From Candidatus Kapaibacterium sp. (GTDB taxonomy: Bacteria; Bacteroidota; Ignavibacteria; Kapaibacteriales; UBA2268), in assembly GCA_937927515.1 (NCBI GenBank), contig CALBDO010000032.1:52515-116514 (forward strand): a stretch of 64,000 nucleotides of DNA, given 5' to 3'. The position numbers and the translations under genes were made by a program. The notes beneath the pieces were generated by a model, which did no database searches, was not told the DNA's origin, and worked only from the letters and a program-made list of their open reading frames with translations. Positions 50,967 to 60,191 of this stretch are shown piece after piece. The first letter of the stretch is position 1; each line of letters opens with the position of its first letter.

Positions 50967-53813
50967 ATGAAGAAACTTTTGTTAATTATACTATTTGTTT
51001 GTTTAAGTAAATTATCTAACTCGGCTGATTATTATCCAAATGTGATTATTGTAAAATTCCATAAAGAATTTTGGGAAAATGATTATAAAAATAATGAAAA
51101 AGAAGTTTTATCGCTTTTAGAAGGCTACCTCGGAAAATTCACCATCAGAGAAGTTATCAATAGGAAACTTTTAGATTTTGGTTTGAATCGATATAATAAC
51201 TATTTTAAAAATACAGGCGATGACCCAATCAGTTCACTGAAAAGAATCTTTTGGATTGAGTATGATTCTGGTATCGACCCACAAATTGCATCTTTTAAGC
51301 TTCAATTTTTACCTTTTTTTGAATATGTACAGCCAGCATATCTTTGTAGGATTAATGCTGTTCCCGATGACCCAAAGATTGTGGAGCAGTATTATCACTG
51401 GAAGATCAACACTTTCAAAGCTTGGGATTTTCTAAGTTCCAAGGATACAATTATTGTTGGTGTTGTCGACACCGGAGTTGATATAGACCACGAAGATTTA
51501 CAAAATAACATCTTTTATAATTCAAGTGAAATGGGATTGGACTCCAATGGGAATGATAAATCTACAAATGGAGTAGATGATGATGGAAACGGTTATGTCG
51601 ATGACTATGTTGGTTGGGACTTTGCTGGTAACGACGGTCAAACTCCGGATAATAATCCAAGGCCTGGAAATGGGCACGGAACTCACGTAGCTGGTATTAT
51701 TGGTGCAGTTGTGAACAATGCTACTGGTATTGCAGGGGTCGTGCCGCAAATCAAAATTTTACCAGTTAAAGCTGCGAATGATGAACCATTCAATACATTT
51801 ATAACCAAAGGTTACGAAGGCATCCTTTACGCTGCAATTATGGGTGCAAAGGTAATCAATTGCTCTTGGGGAAGCGAGTCCTCTGGCGGGCTTGAGAACG
51901 ATATAATTCGAGCAGTAAATTCTCTCGGTTCCTGTGTCGTGGCTGCTGCTGGCAATGATGGGAAGTATTCGGATTTTGCTCCTGCATCTTTAAATGGTGT
52001 TTTAAGCGTTGCGGCTGTTGATTCTAATGATATAAAAGCTGGTTTTTCAAATTATGGTTCGAGGGTAGACCTCTCGGCTCCCGGTGTAAAAATTCTTTCT
52101 ACAACACCTAATAACACATATGCTTCTTGGGATGGCACTTCTATGGCTTCGCCAGTTGCGGCTGGTGTTGTTGCCCTAGCAAGGATGAATTTCCCTAATT
52201 TAAATCTTGAACAAATCTATGAACTAGTTAAAAGACAATCAGACGACATTGATTCACTTAATCCCGTTTATTCTGGTTTACTTGGTACTGGTAGGGTAAA
52301 TGCATTTAAAACATTGAATTGCAATCCAGATACTATACGCTCGATTATTTTGCTGGCTTATTCTGCTGAGGATTTAGATGGCGATAATCTTTTCCTTCCC
52401 AACGACACAATCAAAGTTAAAATAAAAGTTAAAAATGTATTTTCCGATTTGAATGGGGTTTATGCTCTTGTCCCAAGCGATATTCAATACGTTAAAAATG
52501 TGATTAAGAGTAAGTTGCACATTGGTGCTATTCCAAACTCTGCCACAGTTCAATCGGAGGACTCGGTTTTGTTCGTACTTTCGGATAATCTTCCTTTGGA
52601 TTTCTTGATAAAAGTACCATTTTTTTTGTATGATTCCTCCGGCCTTATATCGAGATATTTCCTCGAAATTCAAGTTAATCCTTCCTATAGAACTATGTCG
52701 TACAATAAAATTTCTACAACTTTCAATAGTAGAGGCAATATTGGCTTTAATGATTATCCACAGAATAAACAGGGTGTTGGCTTTGTTTTTAAAAATGGAC
52801 CGAATATTTTATTCGAGGGAGGATTGATTCTTGGATATAGTCGGACAAACCTTTACGATGTAGTTCGTAGTGCAAACCAAAATAGGCAAAATAAGGATTT
52901 TATTCCCAACGGTGTTTTCAAAGTAAATTACGATAAAGCTCGAAATCTTTTCGTTGGAGAAAACAACTTTTTTACAAGAAACGATTCCTCTGAAACGGTT
53001 GAGTTTACATTGAATTTACAAGTTTTTCAACCCATCGACTCTAACATCATTTTTTTAAATTACCAGTTGAAAAATACCTCTCAAAAGGATTTAGACTCAG
53101 TTTTTTTGGGCTTATTTTTTGATTGGGATGTTGGTCTATCGGGGCAATCAGACGTATGTGCTTACGACGTAGATTACGATTTTGGCTATGCATACAATAC
53201 AATTTCTGATACGTTACCTTGGGTTGGAGTAAAGATTCTGACTACTTCAAAAGTAAATTTTTATGCACTAGATAACGATGGTCGTGGTGAGGATGGCATT
53301 GGTATCTATGATGGTTTCACTAAATTGGAAAAGTGGAATATGTTGTCTGGAAACATCCGACGTTTGAGAAGTCGAGCTACGGACGCATCTATGATAATAT
53401 CTTCTGGTCCTTGGCATTTACCTAAAGATTCTACTTTAGAATTGGTCTATGCAATTTTTGCTGGTCACAACATTTTTGAGCTTAGAAAAAGCAGTTTTCT
53501 ATCGCACCAACTTGCATATAAGTATAATCTTTTAAAAACAGAACCGCCAAAGAATCCCGAACCATACAAAGTCACCATTTATCCTAATCCTTTCGAAGAG
53601 GATTGCACTTTCAGAATTTCATTCATTGATAAATCCTCGGTCGAATTTTTTGTTCACGATAACTTGGGACGTTTAATAACTTCTTTCTCATTTAAGGATG
53701 TCGAAAATGTTGAAAAATTATTAGGCTTGAATCAATTCGCCTCTGGTATATACTATTTAACAGTCCAAACTTCTTTTGAAAAAAAACATTACTTATTAAC
53801 AAAAATTAAGTGA
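50967..53813 (+). CDS. Secreted S8 (subtilisin-like) peptidase with T9SS sorting domain
   Basis: A 948-aa secreted subtilase starting at ATG 50967 (MKKLLLIILFVCLSKLSNS signal). Earlier frames would extend into the divergent glyA region. After a pro-domain of about 130 residues, the triad is Asp168 in VVDTGVD, His237 in GHGTHVAGI, and Ser392 in DGTSMASPVA. A calcium-like loop (VDDDGNGYVDD) sits before the catalytic His. After the protease domain come about 400 residues of beta-rich sequence with no catalytic motif, then a T9SS type A domain (VTIYPNPFEEDCTF, FVHDNLGRLITSF, GIYYLTVQTSF). It is divergent from glyA. It differs from the 24299 subtilase in lacking the FG-GAP-like repeats. Confidence 0.9.
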   Translation: MKKLLLIILFVCLSKLSNSADYYPNVIIVKFHKEFWENDYKNNEKEVLSLLEGYLGKFTIREVINRKLLDFGLNRYNNYFKNTGDDPISSLKRIFWIEYDSGIDPQIASFKLQFLPFFEYVQPAYLCRINAVPDDPKIVEQYYHWKINTFKAWDFLSSKDTIIVGVVDTGVDIDHEDLQNNIFYNSSEMGLDSNGNDKSTNGVDDDGNGYVDDYVGWDFAGNDGQTPDNNPRPGNGHGTHVAGIIGAVVNNATGIAGVVPQIKILPVKAANDEPFNTFITKGYEGILYAAIMGAKVINCSWGSESSGGLENDIIRAVNSLGSCVVAAAGNDGKYSDFAPASLNGVLSVAAVDSNDIKAGFSNYGSRVDLSAPGVKILSTTPNNTYASWDGTSMASPVAAGVVALARMNFPNLNLEQIYELVKRQSDDIDSLNPVYSGLLGTGRVNAFKTLNCNPDTIRSIILLAYSAEDLDGDNLFLPNDTIKVKIKVKNVFSDLNGVYALVPSDIQYVKNVIKSKLHIGAIPNSATVQSEDSVLFVLSDNLPLDFLIKVPFFLYDSSGLISRYFLEIQVNPSYRTMSYNKISTTFNSRGNIGFNDYPQNKQGVGFVFKNGPNILFEGGLILGYSRTNLYDVVRSANQNRQNKDFIPNGVFKVNYDKARNLFVGENNFFTRNDSSETVEFTLNLQVFQPIDSNIIFLNYQLKNTSQKDLDSVFLGLFFDWDVGLSGQSDVCAYDVDYDFGYAYNTISDTLPWVGVKILTTSKVNFYALDNDGRGEDGIGIYDGFTKLEKWNMLSGNIRRLRSRATDASMIISSGPWHLPKDSTLELVYAIFAGHNIFELRKSSFLSHQLAYKYNLLKTEPPKNPEPYKVTIYPNPFEEDCTFRISFIDKSSVEFFVHDNLGRLITSFSFKDVENVEKLLGLNQFASGIYYLTVQTSFEKKHYLLTKIK

Positions 53814-53979
53814 TAATTTCTTGTACTTTTAGTAAATAAGCTGTTATCGAGGTCTAGTTTTTTCCAAGGAGAATTTAGGTAGATTGTAATAATCTAAATG
53901 AATAAATATAAATTATCGTGTCTGATAAGAACTTTAAGACTAAGGTCTAAACTGCCGTATTTATTTATTTTTAAGCGGT

Positions 53980-54015
53980 AAAAAAATTGAATGAAATATG
54001 ATATTTTTTCATTCA
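53980..54015 (-). terminator. Rho-independent terminator for the YjbQ-DUF6485-DUF1579 genes
   Basis: TGAATGAAA (53988-53996) pairs with TTTCATTCA (54007-54015), with a 10-nt loop. On the minus strand it is followed by seven T (53986-53980). The stop codon of the YjbQ-like gene (54011-54009) lies within the hairpin. Confidence 0.85.
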
Positions 54016-54416
54016 CCATAAATGGTGACAACTATTTCTCTACGATTACGAGGGCCATCGAATTCGCAAAAAAAGATGTTTTGCCAAGTTGAAAGCCCGA
54101 GCATACCATTGATTATCGGTATTGTTTGGCTTGGTCCTACCAAACCAGATTTCAAATGTGCATCGCCATTATTATCTTGGAGGTCGTGTTGCCACACTCC
54201 CGATGGGATTAACTTTTTTAGCAAATTGATTACGTCATTTTGAACAGATTCATCCCAATTTTCTTGTATCATGATTGCAGCAGTTGAACCACGGGCGTAC
54301 ACATTAACCAATCCGGTTTTGTAGCCAGATTCAGCGACTATCTTTCGAACTTCCTCGGTTATGTCGTATAGTCCGTTGTGCTTATCTGTTCTAAGATAGA
54401 GAAACTTTTGAATCAT
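54009..54416 (-). CDS. YjbQ-family protein (UPF0047, secondary thiamine-phosphate synthase-like)
   Basis: A 135-aa protein of the YjbQ/UPF0047 family, with metal-binding histidines and the conserved pattern [84 protein letters not shown]. The family has weak thiamine-phosphate synthase activity in vitro, but its in vivo role is not settled. It overlaps the next gene upstream (DUF6485-like) by 4 nt, suggesting coupling. It is closed by a hairpin at 53980-54015. Confidence 0.9.
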   Translation of the reverse strand: MIQKFLYLRTDKHNGLYDITEEVRKIVAESGYKTGLVNVYARGSTAAIMIQENWDESVQNDVINLLKKLIPSGVWQHDLQDNNGDAHLKSGLVGPSQTIPIINGMLGLSTWQNIFFCEFDGPRNRREIVVTIYGE

Positions 54417-54616
54417 ATCTTGCCAGCGTTATATAATCTAACGAAGTAGTCGAAACTTCTGTTGTAGGTTCTTTCAGCATCTTTTGGGAAAAAGCACGCG
54501 GGAAGCTCTCGTTTAGATAAATGATATCTTAGACAATCGCAACAGATACCTTTTCTTTTGCAAGGTTCGTAGGAACAATTGCATTTAGAAATGTTGAAAT
54601 CTTGTTTACATTCCAT
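54413..54616 (-). CDS. Small cysteine-rich protein, DUF6485-like
   Basis: A 67-aa protein with eight cysteines in the pattern [32 protein letters not shown] in two stretches, then [22 protein letters not shown]. It matches the DUF6485 type (ECK...CNCxYEPC.RKG.CC.C..YH...LPACFFP). Metal binding is likely from the cysteines, but the function is unknown. ATG 54616 is preferred over ATG 54628, because the latter overlaps the preceding gene's stop; AGGA lies just before it. It overlaps the YjbQ gene by 4 nt and starts 1 nt after the upstream DUF1579-like stop. Confidence 0.8.
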   Translation of the reverse strand: MECKQDFNISKCNCSYEPCKRKGICCDCLRYHLSKRELPACFFPKDAERTYNRSFDYFVRLYNAGKI

Positions 54617-54617
54617 C

Positions 54618-55184
54618 TTATTCCTCATTTTGAATTTTTATAAGCATTGCCTTTGATATGATTCTTTCCTTTCCCCCTTGCTTGAAGATTGTTGTAATCA
54701 CAATCTTATTGCTTCTCTCGAAGAGAAATTGAATAACAATTGGTATTCTTCTTTTTTTCTTTGTATCGACAGATGTTCCATTAAATACAAAGAGTTTGTC
54801 CTTTTCAAAGTATGTCCCTTTTAGTATTAGAATTTCATTCGTGAGATTGTTGAAAATGATGAGAAAGAATTTTTTAGATAAACCATCATATCCAATTGTG
54901 TACTTCATTTCATAGGGTATACCAGCAGATGAGTTCAATTTGAAATTCATTTCGAGAATTCGAAAGTTCAATGTCAAAGAAGCTTCCATTGAACCTTGGG
55001 AATACTCTTCCTGTGTATCTTCAAAATAACCTATAGTAGTTTTCCATCGGCCAACAAATTGTGAAAGTAATTCGTGCTTAGAGTTCAATGAGAAATATTC
55101 TTCCTGGAACTCTATATCGTTCTGAGAGAATGCATTGTGTATTATCAAAAGAACGGCAAAAGGAAGTAGAAACTTTTGCCACAT
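54618..55184 (-). CDS. Exported DUF1579-like protein
   Basis: A 188-aa exported protein starting [20 protein letters not shown], a signal peptide with cleavage near SQN. The mature region ([77 protein letters not shown]) follows the DUF1579 pattern, in which a WxxxxxY-like strand begins a lipocalin-like sheet. The function is unknown. The ATG at 55184 is used; a GTG at 55193 would add three residues. It lies 12 nt after acyl-CoA dehydrogenase and is part of the minus-strand run to YjbQ. Confidence 0.7.
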   Translation of the reverse strand: MWQKFLLPFAVLLIIHNAFSQNDIEFQEEYFSLNSKHELLSQFVGRWKTTIGYFEDTQEEYSQGSMEASLTLNFRILEMNFKLNSSAGIPYEMKYTIGYDGLSKKFFLIIFNNLTNEILILKGTYFEKDKLFVFNGTSVDTKKKRRIPIVIQFLFERSNKIVITTIFKQGGKERIISKAMLIKIQNEE

Positions 55185-55196
55185 AATCAACACAAG

Positions 55197-56342
55197 CTAA
55201 TCTAAGACACCATTTCTTTTGATAACATCGCGAGCAATGACTAATTTTTGAATTTCGGAGGTTCCCTCGAAAATTCTATTTATTCTCGAATCTCTATAAT
55301 ATCTCTCGATGGGTAATTCACGAGAATATCCCATACCACCATGAATTTGCATAGCATGGTCGACGCAAACATCTAATGCATTCGAGCTAACAAGTTTTAC
55401 GATTGCGGAAAGTCGGGGAGTACATTCTCCTCGGTCGTACAACCAAGCGGTTCGATAAACAATACTTTCGACTTCGTATATCAAAGCGGCCATTTCTGCG
55501 AGCATGAACTGAACTGCTTGAAAGTTTGCTATTGGTTCACCAAATTGTTTCCTTTCTTTGGCATAGCGAGTACTTATTTCGAGTAATTCTTTGCAAGCAC
55601 CCAAGCAAGCAGCACCCAGGCCAAGTCTTCCAGCATCGAGCGTTTTCATAGCTGTTAAAAAACCTTTTCCATCTCTGCCAATGAGATTGTCCTTTGGAAC
55701 GCGAACATTGTCGAATGTAAGCGAAGAGGTCTTGCTGCCACGCAAGCCCATCTTTTTTTCTGGAGCTCCTGGGGTAAAACCAGGGGTACCCTTCTCGACA
55801 ACGAATAAAGAAATTCCAAGATTTGTTCTTGCAAAAACCGAGAAAACATCTGCAAAGGGACCGTTAGTTATCCATAATTTCTGGCCGTTGATAACCCACT
55901 CGTTACCATCAAGGTAGGCACGAGTTTGAAGGTTAAAAGCATCGGAGCCAGCGCTTGGTTCCGTCAAAGCAAAAGCTGCAATTTTTTCACCAGAGGTTAG
56001 TATTGGTAGCCATTTTTGTTTTTGCTCTTCTGAACCACCAATGTATATAGCATTAGTTCCAATCGAAACATGAGCGCCGATAAAGGTGGCTGTAGATAGA
56101 CAAGCTCGTGATATTTCCTCTTGGATGATACAATAGCCAACTTCACCGACACCACTACCACCGTATTCAACAGGATAAGGAGCACCGAGAAGTCCCAGCT
56201 CGGCTACTTTGCGGATGATATGCTCGGGTATTTCTTCTTCCTCGTCGATTTTGGCTGCAATTGGTTTCAGTTCGTTATTTGCGAAGTCGCGAACCATTTC
56301 CCGAAGCATATTCTGTTCTTCTGTAAAAGTAAATTCAATCAT
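55197..56342 (-). CDS. Acyl-CoA dehydrogenase
   Basis: A 381-aa FAD-dependent acyl-CoA dehydrogenase that introduces the alpha,beta double bond of acyl-CoA. Motifs are LGLLGAPYPVEYGGSG, FALTEPSAGSDAFNLQTRA, KLWITNGPFADVF, FVVEKGTPGF, GLRGSKTSSLTFDNVRVP, the QFGEPIANFQAVQF helix, IHGGMGYSRELPIERYYRDSR and the catalytic glutamate in RIFEGTSEIQ. It resembles short- or medium-chain enzymes. It begins 13 nt after the FabL-like reductase stop, so the two may act on the same acyl pathway. Confidence 0.95.
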   Translation of the reverse strand: MIEFTFTEEQNMLREMVRDFANNELKPIAAKIDEEEEIPEHIIRKVAELGLLGAPYPVEYGGSGVGEVGYCIIQEEISRACLSTATFIGAHVSIGTNAIYIGGSEEQKQKWLPILTSGEKIAAFALTEPSAGSDAFNLQTRAYLDGNEWVINGQKLWITNGPFADVFSVFARTNLGISLFVVEKGTPGFTPGAPEKKMGLRGSKTSSLTFDNVRVPKDNLIGRDGKGFLTAMKTLDAGRLGLGAACLGACKELLEISTRYAKERKQFGEPIANFQAVQFMLAEMAALIYEVESIVYRTAWLYDRGECTPRLSAIVKLVSSNALDVCVDHAMQIHGGMGYSRELPIERYYRDSRINRIFEGTSEIQKLVIARDVIKRNGVLD

Positions 56343-56355
56343 AATACTCCCTTTT

Positions 56356-57174
56356 TTATGCTGAATGTTCTATAAAGTTCAAGATACCTTCACCACCATC
56401 GACAGCGATTGTTTGACCATTAATCCAGTAGAAATTTTCATCAGCAAGTTTTGCAATAACTTTAGCTACATCTTCGGGCACAGTATTTCTATTAAAAGGA
56501 TTATGTTGGCGAGCGAATTCGAGCATTCTCTGGAAGCCTGGGATTTTCTGTGCAGCTGGTGTATTTGTCAATCCAGCCATGATTGCATTTGCTGTAATAC
56601 GATATGGAGCCAGTTCTACAGCAATTTGTCGGATGTATGCTTCCAATGCTGCTTTTGCTGCAGAGATAGCACCATAATTCATCATTGCTCTTTGCGAGCC
56701 AATACTCGTCATCGCAAATATTCTTGCATTTCGACCAAGAAGTTTCTCTTTAAACAAATCCTGGACCCAGTAAATCAAACTATTTGCCATTACATCCATT
56801 GTCATTTCAATTTGCTTTTTGGTGACCATTTCTTCCGGATTTTCAGAGAAAAATTTTTTTATTGCACCAAATGCAAGCGAATGTAGAAAAACTCGGAGCT
56901 GCGGGTCGTTTAAATTTCTAAAATCCTCTTTAATCGCTTGGATAATCTCGGCACGTTTCTGGTCGTCGGCAGCATTTGCATTGAAAAAACGAGCACGCAC
57001 TCCGATGTTTTGTAAATACTTACAAAATTCTTCTGCATTTTCTTTATTTTTTCCAAAGTCTAAATGTACTCCGTAAATGTTATATCCCAATTTTGCAAGC
57101 TCGATTGCTGTAGCTTTTCCAAAGCCACTTGAAACTCCTAAAATTAAAGCATATTGATTTGTAGTATATTCCAT
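56356..57174 (-). CDS. Enoyl-[acyl-carrier-protein] reductase-like SDR (FabL-like)
   Basis: A 272-aa SDR (MEYTTNQYALILGVSSGFG) with an atypical cofactor loop GVSSGFGKATAIELAKLG and the catalytic block MMNYGAISAAKAALEAYIRQIAVELAPYR in two stretches (YxxxxxxK spacing of the enoyl reductase type: Y-GAISAA-K). The end ANAIMAGLTNTPA ... NPFNRNTVPEDVAKVIAKLADEN ... GQTIAVDGGEGI resembles the FabL (enoyl-ACP reductase III) group. It could thus perform the last reductive step of fatty-acid elongation, or act on a fatty enoyl-CoA. It is followed 13 nt later by an acyl-CoA dehydrogenase. ATG 57174 is preferred over the TTG at 57186. Confidence 0.8.
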   Translation of the reverse strand: MEYTTNQYALILGVSSGFGKATAIELAKLGYNIYGVHLDFGKNKENAEEFCKYLQNIGVRARFFNANAADDQKRAEIIQAIKEDFRNLNDPQLRVFLHSLAFGAIKKFFSENPEEMVTKKQIEMTMDVMANSLIYWVQDLFKEKLLGRNARIFAMTSIGSQRAMMNYGAISAAKAALEAYIRQIAVELAPYRITANAIMAGLTNTPAAQKIPGFQRMLEFARQHNPFNRNTVPEDVAKVIAKLADENFYWINGQTIAVDGGEGILNFIEHSA

Positions 57175-57218
57175 AATGTTAACCAATTTTTACTATTATT
57201 ACTTTACAAAGCTTGAAA

Positions 57219-57234
57219 TTTAACTAAGGTTAAA
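57219..57234. repeat. Short inverted repeat upstream of the FabL-like gene
   Basis: TTTAAC-TAAG-GTTAAA, a perfect 6-bp inverted repeat with a 4-bp centre, 45 nt before the ATG at 57174. It might be an operator, but short palindromes are common in A/T-rich gaps. Confidence 0.25.
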
Positions 57235-57280
57235 CTAATATTACATTTATGAAATAACTAATTCAAGTAAGTTTTATCAA

Positions 57281-59458
57281 TTAATAATCTCGATAGAATT
57301 TACTCCGATAATCTTTTATGTTAGCATTTTCTTTTACTTTGTTGAACCACATTAAATATGCACTTTGTCTCCAATTCGAGATTATGTTTTGTTTAATTTT
57401 TCTGGTTTCATTTTTAATGCTTGTTTCATCTGGGGTTACTCTTCTAAATACCTCGATGATATAATAGCCTCTCTCCCCTCGGAAAGGTTGAGAGATTTGA
57501 TTTAATGGTAACAGAAATATTTTTGCAGTGAATGCCCAATCTTGGCCTACACCCGGGATGAATCCATTATTTTTAATATCATACCATTCTTGATAATTTA
57601 TTGTTGAATCGAATTGTTTAACATTTGCGAGAGTTCCAAAACTTTTAATTTTATCATAAATTTCTTGAGCTTTCTTTTCGAGTATATCTAACTTTTTGAT
57701 TTTCTTTAATGTAAATGTGATTCTTTCTTTTAAATCTTCAAGTGGGGTAAATCCGCCTTTCCTTTCATCAACTATTTGAGCCACAATAATACCTTGATTT
57801 TTTAGTTCAAACGGCTCTATAACATCTCCAACTTTGCCTTCAAAAGCAAGCGCAGTTAAATAATTAGACCCTAAAACTGCTCTCGTTCTTTCAAAAAAGT
57901 CGGTAGTTCGGACTTGTAAATCGAACTCTTTTGCAATAGTATCAAAATCCAAACCTTGCTCAAGTTTCTCTTTAATAATTTTAGCATTTCGGTTGATAAT
58001 TCTCTCTGTATTCCTTGAAATCTGAGGGGTAAACTTTACATAACTATATTTATATTCGTCCGATTTTTTATCTTGCACCCAAATGATGTGATACCCGAAT
58101 TGAGTTTCAATGGGACCAACAATACTACCAACTTTGGCGGAGAAACAAGCGTCTTCAAATGGCTTTACCATCATTCCTTTACCAAAGTAGCCAAGGTCGC
58201 CACCATTGATAGCTGAACCTTTATCGGCAGAAAATTTTCGAGCAAGCGAGGTAAAATCCTCGCCCGATTTTGCCTTCTTCAGTATATCTTTTGCAACGTT
58301 TAGAGCGCTGTCTTTGTTGTTACCAAATTCAATTAATATATGGCTGGCTTTGACAACTTCGTTTTCCCCCTTGCGAGTCTCCTCGAGTCGGATGAAGAAG
58401 ACGCCTTCGCTTGTTTGAATAGGACCGACAACTTGGCCAACTGGTATTGATGTTATATATGGTGCAAGCTGAGCGGGAAGGTCTTTTGCTAATTTGAATT
58501 CTGAAACTTCTCCATTATGTTCAGTAAACTTTCGTTGGAATAATTTCGACCTTTCTCCTATGTCTGTGAGCTTTTCGAGTTCTTCATAGAATTTGTTTAT
58601 ATTTTTTTGGGTGGCAAGTGTATCTTGCTTCGACGGAACAATTTTCAAAAGGACATATTTGAGTTTCCTGCGGGGCTTATCGGGGAAAAATTGTTTGTTT
58701 TTTTCATAGTATTCCTTGATTTCTTTGTCTGTGACGTTTACATGTTCATCAGGAATTTCTTTGGTGTCGAAGAATATAACTCTTGCATCAGCAACAGAGT
58801 TGTCAATGATGTATTTCTCGGCGGCATATGTGGGTGAAACAAATGAAGATGCAATTGCTACAAGAGTTCTAACTCCATTTTCTAATTTTTCTTTACGGAG
58901 GTATTTTTCGATGTTTAACAAGTCTTTTTTGAATTGTTCAACGATGCGACGCTTTTCTTCCTGTGGAACTGTATTTGGTAAACGACGGTAAATAATGTCT
59001 GGATTTGTGATTATTTCCAGATAAGTCTGTCTTTGGAAGTTTCCCGCAGAGTCGGTGAAAGGCTTTTTTAAATAATCAGGGGGATTATCGAGCAAAATGT
59101 CCAGTATCTCGTCGTCGGTAACTATTATCCCCATTTTCTCGGCCTCTTGTTGTAGCAATGTTTCCTCGAGTGTTTCTGTCCAAAGTGTTCTTCTTAATTG
59201 TTGCTCATCGATATCAATGGACTGTTCTGGATTTTGATTTCTTTGCTGCTCAACTCTTTCTCTTACTTTTTCTTCGAAATCCTTGTAAAGAATTTTGTTA
59301 CCATTAATACGAGCGAGTTCAGCAGTTCGAATATCTTGTCCTTGTCTTAGGATGGTCGAAATGTCGGCGTCGGAGGCAACCATAAAAGCGACAAAAATCA
59401 CAGCAAAAGTGACAAGCGCATATGGTGAAATCTTTCTTATTCGCTCAAATGTTCCCAT
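57281..59458 (-). CDS. PpiD/SurA-like peptidylprolyl isomerase, membrane-anchored
   Basis: A 725-aa periplasmic folding factor with one N-terminal membrane helix (about 12-31; MGTFERIRKISPYALVTFAVIFVAFMVAS in two parts). It has a SurA-like chaperone domain (about 45-215) and at least one canonical parvulin domain (about 367-465: KASHILIEFGNNKDSALNVAKDIL, GGDLGYFGKGMMVKPFEDACF, VGPIETQFGYHIIWV). Weaker parvulin-like parts flank it, one before (VGPIQTSEGVFFIRLEE) and one near the C-terminus (GYYIIEVFRRV). It resembles PpiD, which helps exported proteins leave the Sec translocon; this organism exports many large proteins. AAGGA precedes the ATG at 59458. Confidence 0.9.
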   Translation of the reverse strand: MGTFERIRKISPYALVTFAVIFVAFMVASDADISTILRQGQDIRTAELARINGNKILYKDFEEKVRERVEQQRNQNPEQSIDIDEQQLRRTLWTETLEETLLQQEAEKMGIIVTDDEILDILLDNPPDYLKKPFTDSAGNFQRQTYLEIITNPDIIYRRLPNTVPQEEKRRIVEQFKKDLLNIEKYLRKEKLENGVRTLVAIASSFVSPTYAAEKYIIDNSVADARVIFFDTKEIPDEHVNVTDKEIKEYYEKNKQFFPDKPRRKLKYVLLKIVPSKQDTLATQKNINKFYEELEKLTDIGERSKLFQRKFTEHNGEVSEFKLAKDLPAQLAPYITSIPVGQVVGPIQTSEGVFFIRLEETRKGENEVVKASHILIEFGNNKDSALNVAKDILKKAKSGEDFTSLARKFSADKGSAINGGDLGYFGKGMMVKPFEDACFSAKVGSIVGPIETQFGYHIIWVQDKKSDEYKYSYVKFTPQISRNTERIINRNAKIIKEKLEQGLDFDTIAKEFDLQVRTTDFFERTRAVLGSNYLTALAFEGKVGDVIEPFELKNQGIIVAQIVDERKGGFTPLEDLKERITFTLKKIKKLDILEKKAQEIYDKIKSFGTLANVKQFDSTINYQEWYDIKNNGFIPGVGQDWAFTAKIFLLPLNQISQPFRGERGYYIIEVFRRVTPDETSIKNETRKIKQNIISNWRQSAYLMWFNKVKENANIKDYRSKFYRDY

Positions 59459-59492
59459 CAGTTTGCATCCTTCTTGATTAAAAATAAGACTT

Positions 59493-59500
59493 CAAAATTA
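59493..59500 (-). promoter_or_regulatory. Candidate -7 box (TAATTTTG, minus strand) for the PpiD-like gene
   Basis: A perfect TAnnTTTG on the minus strand 34 nt before the ATG at 59458. At -33 (19-bp spacer) the minus strand reads TTTT, three of four. Confidence 0.4.
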
Positions 59501-59645
59501 TTAAATTAAAATTAAATTTAAAAGCCTAAAATTAAAATATAATAATGCATTAAAATCTTAACTTTGAAAATTCTTAAATTTGTTTTTGTCCTTATTATCT
59601 TGGTAAATTTCTTAATTTTAAAATTTTATACAAATCGTTTAACAA

Positions 59646-60191
59646 ATGGACAAACATCGAAAAGTAATTATAGAAGGGGAATTTATTGAAATAAAAGGTA
59701 AATTAAATCGAGATGAAATTGTGAAAAGGGTGATTAATGTTTTTATCGAAACCGAAGCTGTTAAAAGGGGTTTTGGAATAAAATTTCGTTATCCTGTGGA
59801 AAATTTATCAACTGGTGGAAAGCTTTACATTTTTAGGCCAGCAGGTTTGAATAAGTGGAATTTTGATTTTAAGGTCGATGTTTTAGAAGAATTCGGTCTT
59901 GGTAAGGGAACTCACAATGATATAGTTTCCGATTTTAAACTTAAAAAAAATGAAAATCCAAATAGATTTGGAGATTTTTTAAAAGTTTTTAATAGTCTTT
60001 ACACTTGCTCTGAAAATGATGTGGATTATCTTTTGGAATCAAACCCATACTTAATGGAGGCTTTTCAATCTGGGTCGAAGCTCGACATACTTCTGAAAGT
60101 CGTAAAATGGATGTTTATCATGGAGGATATTGTTTACTGGAATTACAAAGGACGAACCAAATTGTATGAATTCATAATTGGGTCATTATAA
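59646..60191 (+). CDS. Protein of unknown function coupled to a DNA methyltransferase
   Basis: A 181-aa protein, not recognised. It has no signal peptide and no membrane segments. It begins MDKHRKVIIEGEFIEIKG and has a central block WNFDFKVDVLEEFGLGKGTHNDI, with Asp and Lys in a D-x-K spacing that could fit a nuclease fold, but there is no convincing PD-(D/E)xK pattern. The rest is helical (FGDFLKVFNSLYTCSENDVDYLL, LDILLKVVKWMFIMEDIVYW). Its last base is shared with the methyltransferase ATG (TAATG), so translation is coupled. It may be a cognate restriction endonuclease or a recognition/partner subunit; the context supports a DNA-modification role but the activity is unknown. Confidence 0.6.
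   Translation: MDKHRKVIIEGEFIEIKGKLNRDEIVKRVINVFIETEAVKRGFGIKFRYPVENLSTGGKLYIFRPAGLNKWNFDFKVDVLEEFGLGKGTHNDIVSDFKLKKNENPNRFGDFLKVFNSLYTCSENDVDYLLESNPYLMEAFQSGSKLDILLKVVKWMFIMEDIVYWNYKGRTKLYEFIIGSL

Noticed and set aside
53816..54008. Possible small RNA or terminator for the subtilase at 50967 in this gap
   Set aside because: Only the minus-strand terminator at 53980-54015 forms a convincing hairpin; the rest is A/T-rich with imperfect pairings.
56365..56886. A 173-aa open frame on the plus strand opposite the FabL-like gene
   Set aside because: It is antisense to a well-conserved SDR, has an atypical Cys/Ser/His-rich composition, no ribosome-binding site and no family match.
59579..59611. 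TTTG with TAAATTTC before the methyltransferase pair as a promoter
   Set aside because: The spacer is 21 bp and the -7 box has a mismatch at the last position; too weak to list.
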